From Terriglobia bacterium (lineage in GTDB: Bacteria > Acidobacteriota > Terriglobia > Terriglobales > Acidobacteriaceae): a DNA stretch of 49,319 nt. This document shows positions 1 through 8,854 of this stretch, piece by piece (position 1 is the first letter of the stretch; every line of letters starts with the position of its first letter). The DNA lies in assembly GCA_020073185.1 (NCBI GenBank), contig JAIQFT010000030.1:1-49319 (forward strand), in the 5' to 3' direction. The position numbers and the translations under genes are program-made. Below the pieces are notes generated by a model. The model was not told the DNA's origin and did not search any database. It saw only the letters and a list, made by a program, of their open reading frames with translations.

Positions 1-52
1 CGTACGCCACCAAAATCCTCCGCCGCAGATCGTCGGAAAAGGCTCGTGCCAT
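1..52 (-). CDS. IS630-type transposase, N-terminal fragment (cut by window edge)
   Basis: Only the first 17 codons lie in the window. They start at an ATG read on the minus strand at 52 and give MARAFSDDLRRRILVAY. This resembles the opening of the N-terminal helix-turn-helix of IS630-family transposases, which typically begin with an 'R.(Y/F)S.DLR.R' pattern. The rest of the gene and the left end of the element are outside the window. No terminal inverted repeat can be confirmed. The identification rests on a short stretch and is a family-level inference. Confidence 0.55.
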   Translation of the reverse strand, partial: MARAFSDDLRRRILVAY

Positions 53-169
53 CAGCTGTATTCGCAGAGACCGCCAGCACCAGCAGCTTACGTCCAAACA
101 CTCATTCGCGGGTATATCTACTCGGGAACCGCTCTAGTGCTTGCTCCGGTGCCACGAGGAGGTTCCCCC

Positions 170-517
170 ATGCCGGCGCGCGAAATACCGCACCCGCTGT
201 GGCCCACGTTCCTGGCGGACTTCGGCCTGCGCCACTTCTGTTGGAAAGCGACCCTGGAGCGTAAGCACAGTGGCGGACGCTGTGAGTTGATCGCCGACAA
301 CGGTTGCTTCCTCGAAGAACTCGCCACTGGCTGCGTTGGCGGGCAGCGGCAAATCGCCATCGTGCTGGACTCCCCCTTCCGGGAGTACCGCACCCACGTG
401 GTCAGCAATCCGCAGCGCGTGCGCGTCGCCGCCGCAAATCAGGACTCACTCGAGATCGACGCGGCCGACGGCAGCACCATGATCGTCCGCGTCCGCCAGC
501 CCGATCCCCGCGCCTGA
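170..517 (+). CDS. DUF5335-like small protein
   Basis: A 115-residue soluble protein of unknown function. The opening 'REIPHPLWPTFLADFGLRH' followed by 'WKATLE' resembles the DUF5335 family as I remember it (REIP..eW..FLd.Fs..h..W.vtle). The remainder is a beta-rich segment with no catalytic motif I recognise. The ATG at 170 was chosen over the in-frame GTG at 137 because GAGGAGG lies at 156-162, just upstream of it. The gene stands alone between the transposase edge and the convergent Crp/Fnr gene. No signal peptide or membrane segment is visible. Confidence 0.6.
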   Translation: MPAREIPHPLWPTFLADFGLRHFCWKATLERKHSGGRCELIADNGCFLEELATGCVGGQRQIAIVLDSPFREYRTHVVSNPQRVRVAAANQDSLEIDAADGSTMIVRVRQPDPRA

Positions 518-643
518 ACTGTCGGACAATGAGAACCTTCAAAAGATAAGAGATGGATGCTGGAGGGATAAAACGCGAACGGCGCAGCCACCGCCGCGCC
601 CTGCATTTTTTCGTCTGTTCCTGAAGCCCGCAGCCCGAACCGG

Positions 644-1366
644 TCAACTCCCCACCAGCTTCTCCAGCCCGGCTCTGTTCTTAATCATCAGCGTGGATCC
701 GCGTAGCGTCGCCATCTGCGTCTTGCGAAAGCCGCCCAGCAGACGCGTCACCGTCTCGCGCGACGTCCCGATCACCTGCGCGATCTCTTCGTGTGTCAGC
801 GCCAGCTTCACGCGGATGCCGTCCTTGGTCGACTCGCCCTCCGCCGCCAGTTCCAGCAGCATGCGCGCCAGTTTTTCGCTCGCCGAGTGCGACAGCCCAA
901 TCGCCCGGATCATGTCATACGCGTTATGGCAGTTCGCGCTCAGGTGCTGCGCCGCCTGCAGGCATGCCGATCCGTGCTCCTCGAGAAATTTATGGAAGTC
1001 GTCGCGCTTGATGAACACCACCTGGCAGGTCTGCACCGTCTCCGCCGTCAGCTCGTACGGAATGTTGCTCACGCAGGCGTGCATCCCCAGCATCTCGCCC
1101 GGCTCGGCGATCTTCAGGATCATGGTCTTGCCGTCGCTGGAGTTGACCGACAGCTTCACCCGCCCCCGGCACAGCAGGTAGATGCCCCGCGGCACCTGCC
1201 CTTCGACGAACAGCACGCTCGCCCGCGGCAGCATCGACGGAAACTTGATTTTCTCAAACGCTTCCAGCGTACGCGGCGGCAACGAGCAGAAGAAACTCTC
1301 GTTCCGCATCTTGCACATCAGGCAGCTTTCCACCATCTCCATGCCGTATGGAGCGGCATTCGGCAT
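644..1366 (-). CDS. Crp/Fnr family transcriptional regulator with FNR-like cysteines
   Basis: A 240-residue regulator. Residues about 30-140 form the cyclic-nucleotide-binding-type beta barrel ('GIYLLCRGRVKLSV', 'PGEMLGMHACVS'). Residues 191-213 form the winged helix-turn-helix ('THEEIAQVIGTSRETVTRLL'). N-terminal cysteines C15, C18 and C27 (C-x2-C-x8-C) plus C98 or C114 in the barrel recall the iron-sulfur ligands of FNR, although the spacing differs from E. coli FNR. An oxygen- or NO-sensing role is therefore possible but unproven. The start at 1366 has AGGAGA just upstream; an in-frame start at 1435 would add 23 residues without a better ribosome site. Control of the nearby fdh or nuo operons is speculation, as I found no clear FNR box. 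Confidence 0.85.
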   Translation of the reverse strand: MPNAAPYGMEMVESCLMCKMRNESFFCSLPPRTLEAFEKIKFPSMLPRASVLFVEGQVPRGIYLLCRGRVKLSVNSSDGKTMILKIAEPGEMLGMHACVSNIPYELTAETVQTCQVVFIKRDDFHKFLEEHGSACLQAAQHLSANCHNAYDMIRAIGLSHSASEKLARMLLELAAEGESTKDGIRVKLALTHEEIAQVIGTSRETVTRLLGGFRKTQMATLRGSTLMIKNRAGLEKLVGS

Positions 1367-1470
1367 ATCTTCTCCTGGCCACAAAAACCCGGCTTGCTGT
1401 TCTGGACTTGTGGATACGCGTGTCAAGAGTAGCACCGGATGTGGCGATTGGAAAGCAACCAGCGCATCAT

Positions 1471-3441
1471 TTACCCATTACCTTCGATGGCGACCGACAG
1501 TTTCTCCCACTCTCCCAATAGCGCCTGTAGCTCCGAACGCCGCGTCTCCAGCAGCGACGCCAGCCGCGCCGTCTCCTCCGCGCTGACGAAGCTCTGCAGC
1601 CCGCTCTCGCACTCCCCGATCCCCGCCTCCACCCGGCTGATCTGCTCCTCCAGTTCCTGCTGCCGGTCCTGCATTTGCCGCAGCTTGATCGGATTCAGCC
1701 GCTTCCTTCCGTTCTGTTGGAGCGCGTTCGCCCCCGGGCGCGATCCGTTGACGCCCGCTTCGCCCGTACCGTCTGCCTGGCTCTGTTGGACCGCGTTCGC
1801 CCCCGAACCCGCTTCCTCCGTCTCGACCTCCACTGCGACGTGCTCCTTCCGCCACCTGAAGTCTTCGTAATTCCCCGGAAACACCGTGACCGTCTGCTCC
1901 GCCACTTCGAACACCTTGGTCGCCAGCTTGTCGATGAAGTAGCGATCGTGCGAGACGAACACCACCGTCCCGGTAAACTTCTCCAGCGCCTCCAGCAGCA
2001 CATCTTTGGCCCGCAGATCCAAATGGTTGGTCGGCTCATCCAGCAGCAGGAAATTCGACGGATACATCAACATGCGCGCCAGCGCGTAGCGGTTGCGCTC
2101 TCCGCCCGAGAGCACCCCGATCCGCTTGAACACGTCGCCCTCGCTGAACAGGAACGACCCCAGCAGACTGCGCAGCTCGGTCTGCGTCGCACGCGGCGCC
2201 AGCTTTTCCAGGTCGTCCAACACGCGCATTTCCGCATCGAGCTGCTTGTACTGGTCCTGCGCGAAATAATCCGCCTCCACGTTGTGTCCCAGCCGGCGCT
2301 CGCCGCCGGTGACCGGCTCCAGCCCGGCCAGAAGCCGGATCAGCGTGGACTTCCCGGCGCCGTTCACGCCCACCAAAGCGATGCGGTCGCCACGCTCGAT
2401 CAGGAAATTCACCTCGCGCAGCACCCGCTTTTCACCGTAGCTCTTCTCGACGCCGATGAACTCAGCCACCGTGCGCCCGCTCGGCTTGGGCTGCGGAAAC
2501 TTGAAGTGGATGGTGCGCTCTTCCGGCGGAATCTGGATGCGCTCCATCCGCTCCAGTTCCTTGATCCGGCTCTGCACTTGCTTGGCCTTGGTGGCCTGAT
2601 AACGGAAGCGGTTGATGAACGCCTGCAGTTGCTCGATCCGCTCGCGCTGGCTCTTGTACGCCGCCTGCAACTGTTCCAGACGTTGCGTCTTCTGCGCCAG
2701 GTACTTGTCGTAGTTGCCGGGATAGAAGTGCACGCGCTTGTTCCAAATCTCGACGATCTTCTTCACCGTGACGTCCAAAAAATAGCGGTCGTGCGAGATC
2801 AGCACGAACGCGTACGGGTACGTCTGCAGGTACTCCTCCAGCCAGTTGCGCGATTCCAGGTCGAGATGGTTGGTCGGCTCGTCCAGCAGCAGCAGGTTGG
2901 GCCGTTGCAGCAGCAGTTTCGCCAGCGCGATGCGCATCTGCCAGCCGCCGGAAAATTCCTCCGCGCGCCGCTGCCAATCTTGTTTCTGAAAACCAAGTCC
3001 CGCCAGCACCGTGCCCACCTGGGCCTCGATGGCGTACCCATTGCGCGCCCCGAACTCGTGGTCGAGCCGATGATAGCGATCGGCGACATCGGCATACTCG
3101 GCGCCGGCCGGATCCAGCTCGGAAATTTTCCCCGCCAGCGCGTGCAGTTCCTGCTCAATTCCCAGCAGTTCGGTGAACACCGACATGCACTCGTCGAATA
3201 CGCTGCGCCCGGAAAGGCTCAGCCCTTCCTGCGGCAGGTATCCGAAGGTAATGCCCTTGGCGACCGTGATGGCGCCGTAATCGACCGTCTCCATGCCGCC
3301 GAGAATCTTCAGCAGCGTGGACTTCCCGGTTCCGTTGGCGCCGACCACACCGACGCGGTCCTGCGGCGTGACCAGCCAGTCCAGGTGTTCGAACAACAGC
3401 TTTTCGCCGAATCGCTTGCCGGCGGAGGAGAGTTGAATCAT
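1471..3441 (-). CDS. ABC-F family ATPase
   Basis: A 656-residue soluble protein with two ABC nucleotide-binding domains and no membrane segments, the architecture of ABC-F translation factors (EttA, Uup and YheS groups). Walker A motifs are GANGTGKST (residues 34-42) and GVNGAGKST (near 360). ABC signatures are FSGGWQMR and LSGGERNR, and both domains have an 'LLLDEPTNHLDL' Walker B. A charged helical linker ('RFRYQATKAKQVQSRIKEL') joins them. The last ~100 residues are a predicted coiled coil resembling the Uup tail. Before it lies a short low-complexity stretch in which a ~7-residue unit (GANAVQQ, GANALQQ) occurs twice. Ribosome-associated function is inferred from family; ABC-F proteins also include resistance factors, but nothing here points to one. 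Confidence 0.92.
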   Translation of the reverse strand: MIQLSSAGKRFGEKLLFEHLDWLVTPQDRVGVVGANGTGKSTLLKILGGMETVDYGAITVAKGITFGYLPQEGLSLSGRSVFDECMSVFTELLGIEQELHALAGKISELDPAGAEYADVADRYHRLDHEFGARNGYAIEAQVGTVLAGLGFQKQDWQRRAEEFSGGWQMRIALAKLLLQRPNLLLLDEPTNHLDLESRNWLEEYLQTYPYAFVLISHDRYFLDVTVKKIVEIWNKRVHFYPGNYDKYLAQKTQRLEQLQAAYKSQRERIEQLQAFINRFRYQATKAKQVQSRIKELERMERIQIPPEERTIHFKFPQPKPSGRTVAEFIGVEKSYGEKRVLREVNFLIERGDRIALVGVNGAGKSTLIRLLAGLEPVTGGERRLGHNVEADYFAQDQYKQLDAEMRVLDDLEKLAPRATQTELRSLLGSFLFSEGDVFKRIGVLSGGERNRYALARMLMYPSNFLLLDEPTNHLDLRAKDVLLEALEKFTGTVVFVSHDRYFIDKLATKVFEVAEQTVTVFPGNYEDFRWRKEHVAVEVETEEAGSGANAVQQSQADGTGEAGVNGSRPGANALQQNGRKRLNPIKLRQMQDRQQELEEQISRVEAGIGECESGLQSFVSAEETARLASLLETRRSELQALLGEWEKLSVAIEGNG

Positions 3442-3541
3442 GAGCTGGTTCTATTTTCGCATGGGGTTTCGCATGTGGCGCAGGCAGCCGTCGCCCGCGG
3501 CAGCTCTACGGCAGCGACGCAGGCCAGATGCGGACGCCACA

Positions 3542-4360
3542 TCATTTGAAAATCAGGTGGGCCACTTTCGTCTCAACACTCCAATAGATTATTGCCAGCG
3601 CGGTCAGATCAAATGCGGCGTGCGCAATCATCAGCAGAAAAATCCGCCCCGTAAACGCGAAGATCGCGCCCAACACCAGCCCGACAATCGCGGCGTGTTC
3701 GGCGCCGGCGAGCCCCTGGACAGCGTAGTGGGCCAGCCCAAACGATGCGGAGGTGATCAGCACGATGGCTGCTTTTGCGCCCAAGCCGGGCCCGAAAAGC
3801 TTGCCCAGTCGTTCGAAGAAGTACCCCCGGAACACGGTCTCTTCGGCGAAGCCGGCGACCAGCATCGCCCACACTGCTGCCGGCATCGCGGCCGTATTTC
3901 CCGCCCAATGGTGGTACGCGCGATTGATCGCATCGGCGCCCAGCAGCGGCATCACGATCGCCTTCATCAGGAACTTGAACGCGATCCCGAAGACAATGCC
4001 GACGGCCACCGTGCCGATCCAATTCTTGGGTCGCACGTACCCGACTTCCTGCCATGGCGTGCGCGACAGCCGGATCCATGCCAACGCCAGCGCAGCGCCG
4101 ACCGGCACAATGACACCCCGGACGAAGAAATTGCCGGTGAGAAGGATGGCCAGCATGGCGACGATTCCCAACGGCCCAAATCCGCGCAGCTCTGCCGCCA
4201 GCCGATCATCCGATGCCAGCGGGGCCTCAGCTTCCACCGCAGGCGGAACTTGCTCCGGCAACTTTGATCCGTCGCTCGGCATGCCGAGATTCTTGTCGTT
4301 TCCGGGCCGCCACGCAAGGTCCAACCACTGGGACAAGAATTCTCTGCCTCTCGGCCGCAA
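3542..4360 (-). CDS. CPBP family intramembrane metalloprotease
   Basis: A 272-residue membrane protein of the CPBP (Abi/CAAX protease and bacteriocin-processing) family. Conserved motifs are EETVFRGYFFERL (glutamates 173-174), FGLAHY (His211) and HAAFDL (His247), which supply the presumed metal and catalytic residues. Hydrophobic segments cover about 63-98, 115-140, 160-172 and 195-262. The 60-residue N-terminus is hydrophilic. The called start is a TTG at 4360, 13 bases beyond the stop of the upstream DUF2911 gene. An ATG at 4282 (residue 27) is a plausible alternative, and neither has a good ribosome site. Substrate unknown. Confidence 0.82.
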   Translation of the reverse strand: MRPRGREFLSQWLDLAWRPGNDKNLGMPSDGSKLPEQVPPAVEAEAPLASDDRLAAELRGFGPLGIVAMLAILLTGNFFVRGVIVPVGAALALAWIRLSRTPWQEVGYVRPKNWIGTVAVGIVFGIAFKFLMKAIVMPLLGADAINRAYHHWAGNTAAMPAAVWAMLVAGFAEETVFRGYFFERLGKLFGPGLGAKAAIVLITSASFGLAHYAVQGLAGAEHAAIVGLVLGAIFAFTGRIFLLMIAHAAFDLTALAIIYWSVETKVAHLIFK

Positions 4361-4372
4361 CCGAAACTGAAA

Positions 4373-5440
4373 CTAGTTCTTATTGATGTCTTCTTTCGCC
4401 TCCAGGCGCTTGAGCAAGCCCTGCAGGAACGGTTGAAACTGCTTGTCCGCTCCCGCCAGCGCGAGTTTCATGTTTTTCACGGCGGTGTCGTAATCGCCCT
4501 TGGCACAGGCCATCCGTGCCTGCTCGTACGGGACAATGAAGTGATCGGGGTTGCGCTTGGCGTTCTCGCGAAACACGGCAAACGCTTCCTCCTGGTGGCC
4601 GCCGATCTGGAGCTGGCGCCCGTAGCTGTTAATTTGCAGGGCGTTGGCCATGGCAAGCGCCTCGGCGCGCAGCGGCGCTGCCTCATTCTTGCGGTCCATC
4701 GCTTCCAGCACGTTGGCCTTGGTCATCAGGTTGTCAAAACGCTTTTCCACCTGGATAGATCGGTTCGCGTATTCCAGCGCGTCGGAAAGATCGGTCTTAT
4801 ATTGCAGCAGTTGGTCGGCAGCTTCGGCCCAACCTTCCCAGGTGTACTGCGCCCCGCCGCGCAACTGCAGCTTGAGCTTGGCGGGCACAATCTCCTTCGT
4901 ATTCACCGCGATCTTGAACGGCACCGCCACTCGATCCCAGCGCAGCGTGACCACTGCCGACTCGGGCGTGACCGCGTCGAAGTCATAGGCCAATGCCTCG
5001 TGAGCCTCGCCGGCCTGGGGTTTCACTGTCACCCGCAACGCGTCTTCCTTCTGATCGTAGGTAAAGCTTCCCCACGCGGTGGAAACTTTCGACAGGATTA
5101 CCGTCCACTCGTTCTCTCCGGGAATCATGTGCAGACCGTATAAGCCCTTGGGCACCGGCTGCCCTTCAATGCTCACCGGATCGCTGAACTCGATGGTGGT
5201 GTTTTCGTTGGCCCCGGCGCGCCACGTGTCTCCATAAGGAACTAGGCCGCCGAATATCTTGCGGCCTTTGACCAGCGGCCGGCTGTAGCTGATGGTGATG
5301 TCGGTCAGGCCGATACGCTGCGTGACCTGCGCATGCTGGCTGGCGCGCGGCAGGTCCAGGATCGACTGCGCGTAACAGACGGAACTCAAAGCCACCATGG
5401 TGGCAATCAGCAGGACAGAGCAAAGAAGCGGTTTACGCAT
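4373..5440 (-). CDS. Secreted DUF2911 domain protein with C-terminal TPR-like region
   Basis: A 355-residue exported protein. Residues 1-24 are a signal peptide ending CYAQ. Residues about 30-175 match the DUF2911 pattern ('ITISYSRPLVKGRKIFGGLV', 'WRAGANENTTIEFS', 'GLYGLHMIP'), a domain common in Acidobacteriota and Bacteroidota and of unknown function. The last ~160 residues are helical with a spacing suggestive of tetratricopeptide repeats ('ALEYANRSIQVEKRFDNL', 'AEALAMANALQINSYGRQL'). The ATG at 5440 is preceded by AGGAGG and begins the signal peptide; the longer frame to 5584 is rejected. The downstream CPBP gene is close and probably co-transcribed. Confidence 0.85.
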   Translation of the reverse strand: MRKPLLCSVLLIATMVALSSVCYAQSILDLPRASQHAQVTQRIGLTDITISYSRPLVKGRKIFGGLVPYGDTWRAGANENTTIEFSDPVSIEGQPVPKGLYGLHMIPGENEWTVILSKVSTAWGSFTYDQKEDALRVTVKPQAGEAHEALAYDFDAVTPESAVVTLRWDRVAVPFKIAVNTKEIVPAKLKLQLRGGAQYTWEGWAEAADQLLQYKTDLSDALEYANRSIQVEKRFDNLMTKANVLEAMDRKNEAAPLRAEALAMANALQINSYGRQLQIGGHQEEAFAVFRENAKRNPDHFIVPYEQARMACAKGDYDTAVKNMKLALAGADKQFQPFLQGLLKRLEAKEDINKN

Positions 5441-5621
5441 GCCAAGCCTCCTATTGATTTGCGCGATCGACGGAGGGTAATGCACAGACCGAAGGCAGTG
5501 CGGTAAAAAGTTGTAAATACCTGGATTCTTGAGACGGATTGCGGCAACTGGTCGCACCAGCAGGTAACCCCTCACGCTAGGCATAATCTCTTGGAATCAA
5601 GATTTTACAGAGAAGCTTACA

Positions 5622-8216
5622 TCAATCGCTGGTTACCTGAATGAGGAACTTTCTGGGTGGAACAGCCGAGCCTGTCAGCGGAAGTATCTGCGTCCCTGGG
5701 CGCGCGTCATCGGCAAAGGTGATGCTGCCTGAGTTGGGACCAATCGCTGTCGGAGCAAAGGACACATTAATCGTGCATCCCTGGCCGACGCCCAGCCAGA
5801 TCGGACAGTTGCTGGTTTTCGCGAAAGGTCCAGTGATCGTTATGCTGCTAATCGAGAGCGGCGCGTTACCAGAGTTGGTCAATAAGATCGACTTAGAACT
5901 GCCGGATCCGACGGCGTGTGGAGCAAAGTCCAGCCTCGATGCCGAGAAACTCACGGCTGGCGCGCTATACCACACTGAGGCAATCACGGGGACATTGTGG
6001 AAGGTGCTGGATGCTCTGCTGAACTGCATAAGATCGAAGCTACCGTCGCTATTGAAATCTCCCGCGATGAACCTACGCGGAAAATAGGGTGCTACAAACG
6101 AAAGTGGCGCCTGAAAGCTGCCGTCAGCGTTTGCCAGCACCACGGAGGAAACATTTTGGCCGTAGCGAAACGGTAAAGCCAAATCAGACCTGCCGTCACC
6201 GTTAAAGTCTCCGACGAACGTTCCATAAATGCCGAAAGGGATAGCCGTGTCAACCGGAAGCTGAAAAGTGCCGTCGCCTCTTCCTGCAAGAAAGGAAATG
6301 CGCCCCGGCCCTACTTCAGCCAGATCTATCTTCCCGTCTCCATTGAAGTCTCCAACGTCCACTCCACCGCTGAAGGTAAGTCCAGTGCCGTGTGCAAACG
6401 TACCATCCCCATGCCCCAGGTAGAAGAGAACGTCAGGAACATACGGATCACCGAGCGCGATATCCAAGTGGCCGTCGGAGTTAAAATCACCGGCGGTTAG
6501 TTGATTGGCTATCCCGTACACGCTGTCAACGAGCTTCGGTTCAAAGGTTCCATCGCCTCTGCTCAAAAGAACATACAGATCGGAAAGCGCATTGCTTGAT
6601 TGCAGCGAAAGCAGCGCCAAATCTGCCCTGCCGTCGTTGTTAAAGTCCCCACCAATCATGTACTGGACGTTCAGCCCAGGTACGTTCACAGGAGAACTGA
6701 CCGGGCTCCCGAAAGTACCGTCTCCGTTGCCCAAAACCACCAAGGTGTCGCTACCGTTGCCCACCCTGGCCATTGCGATGTCCACTTTGCCGTCGCCGTT
6801 AAAATCCCCTGTGACCATTTCCCCGAGACCGACATTCTGCAGCGGCGTTGTAATCGGTGGTTGAAAGGTGCCATCACCGTTGCCGCGAAGTATGGTGATG
6901 AAACCCGGATCCTGCGGTGGGTCGAGGATTTGCGTGAACTGCGCCACACTGACATCAAGCTTGCCGTCGCCATTGAAGTCCGCAGTAGCCGATCCTGCAA
7001 TTCCTTCGGACGCCGGCAGAGTGAAATCAATATGGCTGCCGGCAATTCCGTTCCCCTGACCTAGGTAAACGATGACTGTATTGTCACTCGTCACCACTAC
7101 CGCGAGATCGAGATAGTTGTCATTATTGAAATCTCCGACCGCCATCGGGTATCTATAGTCAGGGGAGAGATCAGGGAAGTCATTGGCGATAGGCTGTTGG
7201 AAAGTTCCATCGCCGTTTCCACGCAGGATTAGCAAGGAAGACGAGTACACTACTCCATCGCCGAGAGCACTACCCAGATAAGTACCCAGGGCAACGTCTA
7301 GCTTGCCATCGTTGTCAAAATCCCCCACCGCAACGGTCTTTGCCGTTGCACTCAATGGAGTCCCGAACAACCTGAAGGTTCCGTTGCCATTTCCAACAAA
7401 GATCACCAACTCTTTGTCGGCGGGATTCGTGATCGCGATATCGGAGATGCCGTCGCCATTGAAGTCCCCGACCACCAGGCCACCGGCTGACGTTCCTCCG
7501 ATTCCAAGAGGACTTACTGCAAAACCACCATTACCATTGTTGAGCAGAAGGGAAAAATATCCCTGGCTGTTCGCGGCAAACAGATCCGATTTTCCGTCAC
7601 CATTAAAGTCTGCAGTAACAATGGCCATGGGGCTCGAAACAATGGTTGTCTTTGATTGTGATTGAAATGTTCCATCGCAATTCCCGGGCAAGACCGAGAC
7701 AGTACCATCACCTTGGTTTGCAACCGCCAGGTCTAGCTTCGTGTCACCGTTGAAATCGGCCGCCACGATCGCGACCGGGAACGCGCCTGTCGGACACGCC
7801 ACTTTACTCACGAAGGTTCCATCCCCCACTCCAAGCAGAACCGATACCGTGTTGTCGATGCTATTCGTAACCGCCAGATCGGGGATGCGATCGCCATTGA
7901 AATCGGCGCTGACCACTGCCCGGGGTGCGGTGCCGACCCTGTAGTCGACCTTAGGAGCAAAGGAGCCGTCCGGCCTGCTGAGCACAACTGAAACGGTGTT
8001 GTCGCTCTCATTCGTCACCGCGAAATCCAGTCTTCCGTCTTGGTTGAAATCAGCCACCGCAATAGCGGAGGGCTTGCTACCCACCCAGAACGCTGCTTGG
8101 TTGTAGACGTAGGTCTGTGCGGAGAGTGCCTGCGGCAGCAAACTAAGACTCAGAAGCAGAACAAACATCGCAGGAAAGGCCTGACAGCGGTCCCCTTGTT
8201 CCATCGAATCTTTCAC
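5622..8216 (-). CDS. Large secreted FG-GAP/VCBS repeat protein with C-terminal ASH-like domain
   Basis: An 864-residue exported protein. An N-terminal signal peptide (about residues 15-33, ending LSAQ) is followed by more than a dozen repeats of roughly 45-60 residues. Each carries an 'ADFNGDGKxDLAV' calcium-binding loop and a 'GNGDGTF' turn, the FG-GAP/VCBS pattern of integrin-like beta-propellers. From about residue 755 comes an Ig-like domain ('ASRLDFAPHAVGSGSSKSIL', 'TINVSFAPTAIG') of the choice-of-anchor D / ASH type common in Acidobacteriota. There is no sorting signal or catalytic motif. Start is the GTG at 8216 or the ATG at 8204; neither has a strong ribosome site. A surface binding role is inferred from architecture only. 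Confidence 0.88.
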   Translation of the reverse strand: MKDSMEQGDRCQAFPAMFVLLLSLSLLPQALSAQTYVYNQAAFWVGSKPSAIAVADFNQDGRLDFAVTNESDNTVSVVLSRPDGSFAPKVDYRVGTAPRAVVSADFNGDRIPDLAVTNSIDNTVSVLLGVGDGTFVSKVACPTGAFPVAIVAADFNGDTKLDLAVANQGDGTVSVLPGNCDGTFQSQSKTTIVSSPMAIVTADFNGDGKSDLFAANSQGYFSLLLNNGNGGFAVSPLGIGGTSAGGLVVGDFNGDGISDIAITNPADKELVIFVGNGNGTFRLFGTPLSATAKTVAVGDFDNDGKLDVALGTYLGSALGDGVVYSSSLLILRGNGDGTFQQPIANDFPDLSPDYRYPMAVGDFNNDNYLDLAVVVTSDNTVIVYLGQGNGIAGSHIDFTLPASEGIAGSATADFNGDGKLDVSVAQFTQILDPPQDPGFITILRGNGDGTFQPPITTPLQNVGLGEMVTGDFNGDGKVDIAMARVGNGSDTLVVLGNGDGTFGSPVSSPVNVPGLNVQYMIGGDFNNDGRADLALLSLQSSNALSDLYVLLSRGDGTFEPKLVDSVYGIANQLTAGDFNSDGHLDIALGDPYVPDVLFYLGHGDGTFAHGTGLTFSGGVDVGDFNGDGKIDLAEVGPGRISFLAGRGDGTFQLPVDTAIPFGIYGTFVGDFNGDGRSDLALPFRYGQNVSSVVLANADGSFQAPLSFVAPYFPRRFIAGDFNSDGSFDLMQFSRASSTFHNVPVIASVWYSAPAVSFSASRLDFAPHAVGSGSSKSILLTNSGNAPLSISSITITGPFAKTSNCPIWLGVGQGCTINVSFAPTAIGPNSGSITFADDARPGTQILPLTGSAVPPRKFLIQVTSD

Positions 8217-8854
8217 TTCTGACAGGTTTAGTGGCGAGTACCCAACAGCTTATAAAAGTGTGGCCCCAAGTCAACGACTGATTGCCCAACTCGCCTGATT
8301 GCCAGACTAACTTACGTTCCAAAACAGGAAAAATGGGCTACATACGGGCGTGGGGTTAACCGCGTGCCCCACGCAGCGCGGCTTTAACTGCTTCGGTTTT
8401 CCTCTGTATCCCCTGTGGCGAACTCGGCCCGTCCCAATTCGGCACCAACATCCGCCCCGAAAATATTTCCCCTGATATCACAGACACCCGAACCTCAATT
8501 CACTATCATGATGTTGCGCACTGTGCGTGGAAGTGGTTGTGTCGTCACAGCTGCTGTTTAGTTCTTTGACAAATTTGCAGTTGACCAGACCCCATGCGTT
8601 CTCGTGCCAGAACCCGAGACCAGACACCGTGACAACCCGAGGCGCCCTCCCGGAACTCCTTTGTTTTGTTATGACGCCCGAGAGATCACGGTATCCCACG
8701 GTTACCGTGCCAATTTGACGGTATACCGTGCGTAAGTCGTTGACTCTACGTGAAGGTAGGGGGGAGGGGGTGTATGCCGTCTAGGGTTTACCGAGTCGTT
8801 ACGGCTTGCGCATTTTTCCCAACTCCTGAAAACTCGAAACTGAAGGCTACCACC
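8217..8854. other. Long divergent intergenic region
   Basis: About 640 bases separate the divergent FG-GAP gene and the alpha/beta hydrolase gene. No open reading frame here has a convincing start or coding character. It holds a hairpin-forming pair CGTGGGG/CCCCACG at 8349-8373, a GTTCT-N6-AGAAC palindrome at 8598-8613 and a cluster of CACGGT/ACCGTG palindromes at 8687-8730. It also holds an 11-base inverted repeat, AGTCAACGACT, at 8269-8279 and 8735-8745. A GA-rich stretch (8750-8772) precedes the hydrolase. A regulatory role is plausible for the palindromes. Confidence 0.5.
8687..8730. promoter_or_regulatory. Operator-like cluster of ACGGTa/ACCGT palindromes
   Basis: A half site CACGGTAT lies at 8687-8694. 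It is followed by CACGGT-T-ACCGTG at 8697-8709 and by the perfect palindrome ACGGTATACCGT at 8718-8729. The two palindrome centres are about 20.5 bases apart, near two helical turns, which would suit cooperative binding of a dimeric regulator. The cluster is 125 bases upstream of the hydrolase start. The cognate regulator is not identifiable from the sequence. Confidence 0.5.

Noticed and set aside
1675-3549. A 624-codon plus-strand frame across the ABC-F gene
   Set aside because: Antisense shadow. The minus strand encodes two complete ATP-binding domains.
8478-8718. Short frames in the FG-GAP/hydrolase gap
   Set aside because: No ribosome site, non-coding composition, and overlap with the palindromes.
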